A stretch of DNA of 20,697 nt. Origin: Treponema sp. GTDB taxonomy: Bacteria; Spirochaetota; Spirochaetia; Treponematales; Treponemataceae. Within the stretch, counting starts at the first letter, position 1. Every line of letters starts with the position of its first letter. Below the pieces are notes generated by a model. That model saw only the letters and a program-made list of their open reading frames with translations, was not told the origin of the DNA and made no database searches. Below are positions 1 through 5,673 of this stretch, piece after piece. Made by a program: the position numbers and the translations under genes. The stretch spans positions 1-20,697 of the forward strand of contig JAILNY010000095.1 in the NCBI GenBank assembly GCA_024691105.1. The letters run 5' to 3'.

Positions 1-55
1 CTGACAATTCGAATATGTCCACTCAAAGTCCTACTTGTATTGGATCTTGTAGTGT

Positions 56-84
56 TGTAAATCTTTATAACATAAGGATTTACA
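56..84 (-). other. Hairpin just downstream of the tRNA
   Basis: The sequence shows a 13-bp stem (56-68 with 72-84, one G-U type pair) closed by the three-base loop AAC. On the minus strand it begins 4 bases after the last base of the tRNA, so it probably folds in the precursor trailer. It has no U-run after it, so it is not a classical intrinsic terminator; a 3'-processing or weak termination element is the most likely role. This role is inference. The rest of 1-88 shows no supported gene. Confidence 0.55.
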
Positions 85-88
85 TTGA

Positions 89-161
89 TAGCGGGGGCAG
101 GACTCGAACCTGCGGCCTCCGGGTTATGAGCCCGACGAGCTTCCAGCTGCTCTACCCCGCG
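89..161 (-). tRNA. Initiator tRNA-fMet (anticodon CAT)
   Basis: The minus strand folds into a full 73-base cloverleaf: acceptor CGCGGGG/CCCCGCT, anticodon loop CTCATAA, and T arm GCAGG-TTCGAGT-CCTGC. Three features mark it as the initiator rather than elongator Met tRNA: the first base pair is a mismatch (C1 opposite U72), the anticodon stem has the three consecutive G-C pairs (GGG/CCC), and the body closely resembles E. coli tRNA-fMet. CCA is not encoded, since A73 is followed by TCA, so CCA would be added after transcription. It has its own promoter and no tRNA or rRNA neighbour in view. Confidence 0.96.
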
Positions 162-173
162 TCGTGTCTAAAC

Positions 174-202
174 AATATACCCAAAAAAGCTCAAAACGTC
201 AA
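174..202 (-). promoter_or_regulatory. Promoter of the initiator tRNA
   Basis: On the minus strand the -35 TTGACG (197-202) and -10 TATATT (174-179) are separated by exactly 17 bases. The -10 ends 12 bases before the mature tRNA, which leaves a 5' leader of about 5-6 bases for RNase P. The match to the sigma-70 consensus is good. Confidence 0.75.
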
Positions 203-330
203 GGCTGACTGCGCGAAAATCAGAGAAAATCTCCGAAAATATGAAAAAATACACAAAAATGAGTGAAAAAATGCATAGATGTAGTCGTGCGATGAGAGGT
301 GCGTGACGGGTGGGGCGACGTATCAGGGGC

Positions 331-360
331 TTGTGATTTTTTCGCTTCAAGCGCTATAAT
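331..360 (+). promoter_or_regulatory. Promoter with -10 six bases before an ATG
   Basis: The -35-like TTGTGA (331-336) and perfect TATAAT (355-360) are 18 bases apart. The ATG of the 61-aa gene lies at 367, where transcription should start, and no Shine-Dalgarno can fit. This predicts a leaderless mRNA. Confidence 0.65.
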
Positions 361-366
361 TTTTGT

Positions 367-552
367 ATGGCAAATGGAATTGAAGATTTGAAGGAAAAAA
401 ACAAGGACAAGGCAAAGCCTGTTAATCCGCAAAAATATTTGTCGTGGGCAAACCGGCAGGGGCGCGAAGATGCAGAAATGCTGATGGAAAAGTCCGAGTC
501 CTGGAGCGCGGCCAAAAGCGCAAAAGGCGACTATGACCAGGACGAGGACTAG
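367..552 (+). CDS. Small hydrophilic protein of unknown function (61 aa)
   Basis: I do not recognise this family. The protein has no signal peptide, membrane segment or cysteine. Its first third is rich in Lys and Asn, the middle holds an aromatic segment (NPQKYLSWANRQGRED), and the end is acidic (DYDQDED). Evidence for a real gene is indirect: a good promoter ends 6 bases before the ATG, and a strong hairpin begins a few bases after the stop. The predicted mRNA would be leaderless. It is a single-gene unit between the tRNA and the lipoprotein operon, both of which have separate signals. A conserved small treponemal protein is the likeliest explanation. Function unknown. Confidence 0.65.
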   Translation: MANGIEDLKEKNKDKAKPVNPQKYLSWANRQGREDAEMLMEKSESWSAAKSAKGDYDQDED

Positions 553-556
553 CGCG

Positions 557-589
557 GAGTGAACGGCAAGCGCTGCCGGCACTCATTTT
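557..589 (+). terminator. Terminator-like hairpin after the 61-aa gene
   Basis: GAGTG (557-561) pairs with CACTC (580-584), and CGGCA (564-568) pairs with TGCCG (574-578) around the loop AGCGC, giving a GC-rich two-part stem. It is followed by ATTTTG, a short U-run. The hairpin is convincing; the U-run is weaker than at other terminators in the window. Confidence 0.5.
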
Positions 590-743
590 GACGTGGGCTG
601 CGTTGTTTGTACGTGGTTTTACTTCACATTGTAAAAAAAATCCGCTTTTTATAACTTTTCGGAATTTACTTAAAAATCCAAAAACTCAATCTAACTTTTT
701 TAAAAAATTCAGTACCAAAGTGATATCAACGAATTAAAAACCC

Positions 744-811
744 GTGATAAATTTTGTCATGGTCGCGGGAACCCCGCACCTAATGCGCATTACAAAAGAG
801 AGATTTATCAC
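744..811 (+). promoter_or_regulatory. Long folded leader before the lipoprotein gene
   Basis: The 68 bases upstream of the ribosome binding site form one long imperfect hairpin. GTGATAAAT (744-752) pairs perfectly with ATTTATCAC (803-811). TTTGT (753-757) pairs with ACAAA (792-796). GGT (761-763) plus GCGGG (765-769) pair with CCCGC (773-777) plus ACC (778-780), with C764 bulged and the loop AAC. A perfect palindrome AATGCGCATT (782-791) sits in the 3' arm. The structure ends 5 bases before the Shine-Dalgarno GAGGAAGG (817-824). It does not match a riboswitch class I can name. The preceding 590-743 is AT-rich with no convincing promoter. Confidence 0.5.
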
Positions 812-831
812 AAAAAGAGGAAGGAAAAGTT

Positions 832-1404
832 ATGAAAAAAATTACAACAAAAATCGTTACATTGTTTGCTGCATGTGCAGTAGTTATGTTTGCCAGCTGT
901 ACAAATCCTGCTACATCAAGTGCAGGAGCAGGAAGTGAATTAACAGTTGCGGGAAATAGTGGAACACCTGTTTCTGTATCAAATTGTGCTGCATATACTG
1001 TAACAACGGTTGAAGCTGCATCAGCAGGAGAAGTCGGATATCTTTTGCAGATTGACAATGATGGTTCTCAAAATGCAAATGGACTTTCAATTACTGTATC
1101 AGACCTTGTTATTTCAATTAAAGTTGGAAGTGGTGACTGGGAAACGAAAAATTTAGGAACAGTAACTTTGGTTCCTGATCAGTATGCATCACCTGCTTAT
1201 TCAAAATCTTCAGTTAGAACAGTAATTCCAGGAGTTGCTCTTCCTGCAAATGCAACTGTTCAGGTAAAGGTTGTAAGTGCAACAGTTAGCAACTCTTCTA
1301 AAGCAAGCTCGATTATTTTTGCACTTCAGCGTGAAGGCGGCGATTATAAGTTCTTTGGTGAATCAACAGGAAACTGGCAGCCTGCTTTTGCTTCTGCTAA
1401 CTAA
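832..1404 (+). CDS. Lipoprotein of unknown function (190 aa), beta-rich
   Basis: The N-terminus is a lipoprotein signal peptide: Lys-rich start, hydrophobic core, and lipobox VMFASC with the lipidated Cys at residue 23. The mature part is rich in Ser, Thr, Val, Ala and Gly with alternating hydrophobic residues, which suggests a beta-sandwich of about 165 residues on the cell surface or periplasmic face. I do not recognise a family. Near the C-terminus the segment IIFALQREGG resembles IMLALQRDGL in the last CBM4-like module of the next gene, so a carbohydrate-binding role is possible but weakly supported. The start is fixed by the Shine-Dalgarno GAGGAAGG seven bases upstream. It is co-oriented with the GH16 gene 161 bases downstream and preceded by a folded leader. 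Confidence 0.85.
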   Translation: MKKITTKIVTLFAACAVVMFASCTNPATSSAGAGSELTVAGNSGTPVSVSNCAAYTVTTVEAASAGEVGYLLQIDNDGSQNANGLSITVSDLVISIKVGSGDWETKNLGTVTLVPDQYASPAYSKSSVRTVIPGVALPANATVQVKVVSATVSNSSKASSIIFALQREGGDYKFFGESTGNWQPAFASAN

Positions 1405-1426
1405 CCCCATCTCCTAACCCTCCAGG

Positions 1427-1470
1427 CTTTTTCCGGTGCGGCGTGTGACAAGCAGACTGTGCCGGAAAAG
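1427..1470 (+). other. Hairpin after the lipoprotein gene
   Basis: TTTTCCGG (1429-1436) pairs with CCGGAAAA (1462-1469) around a 25-base loop. It follows the lipoprotein stop by 22 bases but has no U-run, so it is at best a weak terminator. The 5' arm CTTTTTCCGG (1427-1436) is also a perfect complement of CCGGAAAAAG at 1508-1517 in the next hairpin, so the two structures can compete. Confidence 0.4.
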
Positions 1471-1487
1471 TCGTTTAAATAAAGGTG

Positions 1488-1537
1488 GAACTTAAAAGTT
1501 TTCTGGACCGGAAAAAGTCCGGAGACTTTGTAAGTTC
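1488..1537 (+). promoter_or_regulatory. Strong 20-bp hairpin upstream of the large GH16 gene
   Basis: Bases 1488-1508 and 1517-1537 form a 20-bp stem with two single-base bulges (T1502, G1530), two G-U type pairs, and the eight-base loop CGGAAAAA. It ends 28 bases before the GH16 start codon and is not followed by a U-run. It may protect a processed 5' end, act as an intercistronic stabiliser, or be part of a switch with the hairpin at 1427-1470. The structure is seen in the sequence; the function is inference. Confidence 0.55.
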
Positions 1538-1565
1538 TATATTCAATCATAATACGTGAGGTACT

Positions 1566-3845
1566 ATGAAACAGACAAACACAATTAAAAAAATTTCTTC
1601 ACTTGTCGCAGTAACTGCGGTCGCATTTGTAATTGCTTCGTGCGGAAAAGTTAAAGAAGAGCAATTTGGAATCGGGTCACCGACGTCTTCATCTTACACT
1701 GACGAAGACCTTGTTTGGGTAGACAACTTTGATCAGAAAAAACTTGATCCAGAAAACTGGTCTTTTGAAGTTCATCAGCCGGGCTGGGTTAACAGCGAAC
1801 TTCAGGCTTACGTAGTTTCGGATAAAAACGTATACCTTAAAAACGGCAAATTAATTATTCAGCCAATTAAAGACGGAAATACATATACATCAGGCCGCAT
1901 TAACACGATGGGAAAAAAAGAATTTACCTATGGTCGTTTTGAAGCGCGCTTAAAGGTTCCACGCGGAAAAGGTTTCCTGCCTGCATTCTGGATGATGCCG
2001 GGTGACGAAAGCTTCTACGGTCAGTGGCCTAAGTGCGGCGAAATTGACATCATGGAAGTTCTTGGAAACGATGTTAATAAACTTTACGGTTCACTTCACT
2101 TTGGAGAACCGCACACGCAGAGACAGGGAACTGCAATGGTTCCAACCGGAAACTTTGCAGATGATTTCCACATCTTTGCGCTTGAATGGGATCCGGGAGA
2201 AATGCGCTTTTATGTAGACGACCGCATGTACTATAAAACAAGCGACTGGTTTACAAAAAAAGAAGGCTTTGGAGAAGTTTCATATCCGGCTCCTTATGAC
2301 CAGCCGTTCTACATGATTCTTAACGTTGCAGTCGGTGGTGTATGGCCGGGCAATCCTGACGAGTATACTCCGTTTGATGAACAGGCTCAGATGGTTGTTG
2401 ACTACGTTAAAGTTTACCAGAAAAAATCTTATGATGACGAAGTTAAAAAGCCGGAAGCTGCCGTTGCAAAAATGGAAGTTAAAAAAGGTAACATCGCTTC
2501 TAATCTTGGCGGCCGCTGGACACTTCACCTTGAACCAGATGGAAAAGCAACTGCTGACTTAACTGACAACGGTCTTACTGTAAGAACAGAAAAGCAGGGC
2601 GCCGCAGATTATTCAGTTCAGCTTGTACAGTCTTACATTCAGATGGTAAAGGGTGAATCGTACCGATACACCTTTGACGCGTGGGCGGATTCACCACGAA
2701 CAATTAAGACTGCGGTAACTCTTCCAAATAACAGCTGGAAGCGTGCCTTTGGCGATGTTCGTGTAGCGCTTGATACAAAGAAAAAAACTTATACGTATAC
2801 ATTCACTATGGAAGAAACCTCTGACGAAAACGCTCGTCTTGAGTACCAGCTTGGAAACACAGATTCTACTGCAACTGTTCACATTCAGAACATTAAACTT
2901 GAACATGTAAAAAATGCAGGTCCTGTTAACAAGCATCCGGCACTTCCTGACGGAAACCTGATTTACAATGGTCAGTTCCAGGAAGGCGAAAAGCGCATGG
3001 GTCACTGGACTGTTCAGGCAGCAGACGGTGCAAAGGTTTACGCAACTAATGCAAACAAAGTGCGTGAACTTAAGGCAGAGATTCCATCTTCTGTGACAAA
3101 GGCAGACGATGTTAAGTTGATTCAGAAAGGAATTATGCTTACACCGGGCAGCGAAAACGTAATTCGTTTTGAAGCAAGTTCAACTGCGGCTGGAAATATC
3201 GTTGTAAAATGCGGAAGCTTTGCAAAAGAAGTTGAGCTTTCTTCCAAGACTGCAAAGTATGAGTTTACTTTTATCGCTCCAAAGACTGCGCAGGAAGTTG
3301 CATTTGAAATGGATCTTGCAATTGCGGGTGCGACTGTAACTGTAGATAATGTTTCGTTAAAAGAAAATATTATGGTACAGAACGGAAAATTTAATGCCGG
3401 CATGAAGTCGTATGAAGTTTACGCTCACTCGGATGCGGTAGAAGATCACGAAGTTGACGAAGGTCAGAGCGACAAATTTGCGGCAATTACAATCGACAAA
3501 ACTGGCAAAGACGACTGGATGATTCAGCTTATGCAGCGCAATATCGAACTACAGGAAGGAAAAAAGTACAAGATTACATTCCGTGCAAAATGCGATATTA
3601 AGCGCGACATCATGCTTGCTTTGCAGCGCGATGGACTTGTCGACAACAACTGGACTCCATACTCTGGTCAACCGACATTTACTATCAGCGATGAATGGAA
3701 AACTTACGAGACAGAATTTGATATGATTTACCCGACAGATTCAAAGACGATTTTGACTTTCTCGATGGGTGCGGTTAATCAGACTCCGATTAATAAGCGT
3801 CATACAGTCTGCATCGATGATATCAGTTTAATAGAAGTAAAATAA
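1566..3845 (+). CDS. GH16 endo-beta-glucanase lipoprotein (laminarinase type) with three CBM4-like modules
   Basis: This is probably a surface-anchored endo-beta-1,3- or 1,3(4)-glucanase. A signal peptide ends in the lipobox VIASC (Cys26). The GH16 catalytic domain spans about residues 45-285 and carries EIDIME: Glu159 as nucleophile, Asp161, and Glu164 as acid/base. The extra residue in this motif (the beta-bulge form) is typical of laminarinases rather than Bacillus lichenases. Three modules of about 145 residues follow, at roughly 303-450, 461-600 and 602-759. The first and third share the pattern QL.Q..I.(6)Y..TF.A...R and resemble CBM_4_9 domains; the middle one is more divergent. At 759 residues it is much longer than a bare GH16 enzyme. 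The start is supported by GAGGT four bases before the ATG. Substrate choice between laminarin and mixed-linkage glucan cannot be read from sequence. Confidence 0.94.
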   Translation: MKQTNTIKKISSLVAVTAVAFVIASCGKVKEEQFGIGSPTSSSYTDEDLVWVDNFDQKKLDPENWSFEVHQPGWVNSELQAYVVSDKNVYLKNGKLIIQPIKDGNTYTSGRINTMGKKEFTYGRFEARLKVPRGKGFLPAFWMMPGDESFYGQWPKCGEIDIMEVLGNDVNKLYGSLHFGEPHTQRQGTAMVPTGNFADDFHIFALEWDPGEMRFYVDDRMYYKTSDWFTKKEGFGEVSYPAPYDQPFYMILNVAVGGVWPGNPDEYTPFDEQAQMVVDYVKVYQKKSYDDEVKKPEAAVAKMEVKKGNIASNLGGRWTLHLEPDGKATADLTDNGLTVRTEKQGAADYSVQLVQSYIQMVKGESYRYTFDAWADSPRTIKTAVTLPNNSWKRAFGDVRVALDTKKKTYTYTFTMEETSDENARLEYQLGNTDSTATVHIQNIKLEHVKNAGPVNKHPALPDGNLIYNGQFQEGEKRMGHWTVQAADGAKVYATNANKVRELKAEIPSSVTKADDVKLIQKGIMLTPGSENVIRFEASSTAAGNIVVKCGSFAKEVELSSKTAKYEFTFIAPKTAQEVAFEMDLAIAGATVTVDNVSLKENIMVQNGKFNAGMKSYEVYAHSDAVEDHEVDEGQSDKFAAITIDKTGKDDWMIQLMQRNIELQEGKKYKITFRAKCDIKRDIMLALQRDGLVDNNWTPYSGQPTFTISDEWKTYETEFDMIYPTDSKTILTFSMGAVNQTPINKRHTVCIDDISLIEVK

Positions 3846-3846
3846 C

Positions 3847-3874
3847 AAAAATGACGGCGGCGCGCATTTTTTTT
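3847..3874 (+). terminator. Terminator of the GH16 gene, probably bidirectional
   Basis: AAAAATG (3847-3853) pairs with CATTTTT (3865-3871) around a GC-rich centre, and T's continue to 3874. The flanking A-run and T-run let it work in both directions, so it can also stop the convergent AraC-type gene, whose stop is at 3929. Confidence 0.7.
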
Positions 3875-3928
3875 CGCGGTCGCTGCTTTTTGTCGGGCGC
3901 AGTTTGTGTGCGGCCGGCGAGTTATTTT

Positions 3929-4696
3929 TTATTTAGCGGAAAATTTTTCGCTTTGATTCATAAGACGGTACTGCATTGGAGTAACGCCTTTATTTTTCTT
4001 GAAGACTTTAGAAAAATAACTGTGTGAATTAAACGAAAGGCTTTCTGCGATTTCAGCGTAAGAAAGTTCCGTATAGGTGAGCATGCTGCATGCTTCTTCT
4101 ATGCGGACGTTTTCTACATAAGAGACAATGGTCTGCCCGGTTTCTTTTTTAAAGAGGGTGCTCAGGTATTTTTCACTTAAGCCCAGGTAGTCTGAAATAT
4201 CAGAAACCTTAATCGGAAGATTGTAGTGGCTTGTAATGTAGTCGATTGATTTACGTACATAAAGCGATGACCCGGAGTTTTTCTTAAGGTCGCGCATTGT
4301 TTTTGCAAAGGTTAAAACCATTTCGTGATGAAGTTTTTCAACATCTTCTTTTTCCCACATCTTATCCATGCGGCGGATAAAGACATCACTTAATGTGTAG
4401 GCCGCTTCTTTTGGTAGCCCGCCTTCGATGCAAAATCGGACGATCATTGCGGTTGCAATTACAAAGTGGTACTGGATATTGCGGAATTTGTCGTCAGAGA
4501 GTTTTCCCTGGCCTTTTACGATGAGCTTTGGGTTTAATGCTTCAAGTTCTTCTATATTACCTTGCTTTACAAGGTCGTAAAAATGCATTTCGCTTTTATA
4601 AGATAAGTGAAGCTCGCCGTTTTCAAATGCGTCGTGTTTTGCAGAAGCGTATTCTTCTTGAGAGGTTTTTAAATTTTTTGAAGGGGTTGATGCCAT
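3929..4696 (-). CDS. AraC/XylS-family transcriptional regulator
   Basis: The C-terminal 99 residues (about 146-244) form a complete AraC-type DNA-binding domain. The first helix-turn-helix is around IKVSDISDYLGLSEKYLSTLF. The second is around YAEIAESLSFNSHSYFSKVF and is followed by the family signature KKNKGVTPMQYR. The N-terminal ~145 residues are mostly helical, with LSDDKFRNIQYHFVIATAMI and CIEGGLPKEAAYTLSD. This type of domain precedes AraC domains in many Firmicutes-like regulators and has no recognisable sugar-binding cupin. There is no Shine-Dalgarno; a TAAAAT box ends six bases before the ATG. The gene is convergent with the large GH16 gene and divergent from nfnAB, so it could regulate either; the sequence does not decide. 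Confidence 0.9.
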   Translation of the reverse strand: MASTPSKNLKTSQEEYASAKHDAFENGELHLSYKSEMHFYDLVKQGNIEELEALNPKLIVKGQGKLSDDKFRNIQYHFVIATAMIVRFCIEGGLPKEAAYTLSDVFIRRMDKMWEKEDVEKLHHEMVLTFAKTMRDLKKNSGSSLYVRKSIDYITSHYNLPIKVSDISDYLGLSEKYLSTLFKKETGQTIVSYVENVRIEEACSMLTYTELSYAEIAESLSFNSHSYFSKVFKKNKGVTPMQYRLMNQSEKFSAK

Positions 4697-4702
4697 AAGA
4701 AT

Positions 4703-4731
4703 ATTTTATCACTGAATTTATAAAATTCCAG
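4703..4731 (-). promoter_or_regulatory. Promoter of the AraC-type gene
   Basis: On the minus strand TAAAAT (4703-4708) ends six bases before the start codon, and a weak -35 CTGGAA (4726-4731) lies 17 bases upstream. Transcription should begin at or next to the ATG. The -10 is good, the -35 poor (3 of 6 matches). Confidence 0.5.
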
Positions 4732-4738
4732 TTAAAAA

Positions 4739-4767
4739 TTGACCTATATAAAAAAAATCAGTATTAT
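4739..4767 (+). promoter_or_regulatory. Promoter of the nfnAB operon
   Basis: TTGACC (4739-4744) and TATTAT (4762-4767) are separated by 17 bases, five of six matches in each box. The start point should be near 4774, leaving a leader of about 33 bases with the GGAG ribosome binding site at 4797-4800. The divergent AraC-type promoter lies immediately to the left, so the two could share a regulator. Confidence 0.8.
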
Positions 4768-4806
4768 TAAAGTCGAAACAGAAAATTATTATGCATGGAG
4801 ACATAT

Positions 4807-5664
4807 ATGTTCAAGATTCTTGAAAAAAAGCAGCTTTCTGCCGGTGTATTTTACATGAAGGTTAATGCACCAGAAATTGCAAAAAACAGAAAAGCTGGTC
4901 AGTTTGTAATTATTCAGGTTGAAGCTGAATTTGGCGAGCGCATTCCGTTGACAATTGCTGATGCAAATGCAGAAGAGGGCTGGATTGCCCTTGCGTTCCA
5001 GCCGGTTGGTGCTTCGACATATAAGCTTTCGTTAAAAGAAGCAGGCGACAGCCTTCCTACAGTTCTTGGTCCTTTAGGAAATCCTTCTAAAATCGAAAAA
5101 TACGACCGTCCTGTAATGATCGTTGGTGGTGGTTTTGGTGTTGCACCTTGTTATCCGATTGTTCAGGCTCACAAGGCTATTGGAAATAAAGTAATTATGG
5201 TAATTGCGGCACGTAATAAAGATCTCATTATTATGGAAGATGAAATGCGCGCTGCTGCTGATGAACTTATCATTATGACAGATGACGGTTCTGCAGGACG
5301 CCAGGGTGTTTCGACAGTTCCTGTAAAAGAAGCCTGCGAATCTCAGTGTCCTCCTGCAGAAGTAATTGCAATCGGACCTCCTATTATGATGAAGTTCTGT
5401 GCTGCAACTACAAAGCCTTACGGTGTAAAGACAACTGTATCGCTTAACACAATCATGATTGATGGTACAGGAATGTGTGGTGGTTGCCGTGCAACTATCG
5501 GTGGAAAAACAAAATTTGTCTGCGTTGATGGTCCGGAATTTGATGCTCACGAAGTTGACTGGGACAATATGATGATGCGTATGAAGTCATTTAAAGAACG
5601 TGAACAGGCTGATGACCACAAGTGCCGCATGATGGCACAGGCCGATGCATTGGCAAATAAATAG
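4807..5664 (+). CDS. nfnA: NfnA-type small subunit of NADH-dependent ferredoxin:NADP+ oxidoreductase
   Basis: This is a 285-aa flavin and iron-sulfur subunit of the ferredoxin-NADP reductase family (also annotated sulfide dehydrogenase SudB). The FAD domain starts with AGQFVII and RIPLTIAD; the nucleotide-binding region holds MIVGGGFGVAPCYPI. The C-terminal [2Fe-2S] site reads DGTGMCGGCR then FVCVDGPEFD, giving Asp219, Cys224, Cys227 and Cys239. NfnA is known for this Asp plus three Cys ligation, and the Asp is retained. I chose ATG 4807 because GGAG lies six bases before it. The in-frame ATG at 4795 would add four residues (METY) and has no ribosome binding site. It lies 9 bases upstream of nfnB, so the two are co-translated. 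The sequence cannot prove bifurcation rather than plain reductase activity. Confidence 0.92.
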   Translation: MFKILEKKQLSAGVFYMKVNAPEIAKNRKAGQFVIIQVEAEFGERIPLTIADANAEEGWIALAFQPVGASTYKLSLKEAGDSLPTVLGPLGNPSKIEKYDRPVMIVGGGFGVAPCYPIVQAHKAIGNKVIMVIAARNKDLIIMEDEMRAAADELIIMTDDGSAGRQGVSTVPVKEACESQCPPAEVIAIGPPIMMKFCAATTKPYGVKTTVSLNTIMIDGTGMCGGCRATIGGKTKFVCVDGPEFDAHEVDWDNMMMRMKSFKEREQADDHKCRMMAQADALANK

Positions 5665-5673
5665 GAGCATAAG

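Noticed and set aside
220..582. Minus-strand open frame of 120 codons over the 61-aa gene
   Set aside because: It overlaps the plus-strand gene, its promoter and its terminator, and its translation (Cys/Phe/His-rich) shows no family features or ribosome binding site.
744..811. Known riboswitch (cyclic-di-GMP, TPP, cobalamin and similar)
   Set aside because: I could not match the conserved core of any class I can recall, so no named riboswitch is claimed.
1429..1469. Intrinsic terminator after the lipoprotein gene
   Set aside because: The stem is present but there is no U-run, so it was recorded only as a hairpin.
4795..4806. Earlier ATG that would add METY to NfnA
   Set aside because: It has no ribosome binding site. 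GGAG at 4797-4800 is correctly spaced for the in-frame ATG at 4807, and MFKILEKK fits the family N-terminus.
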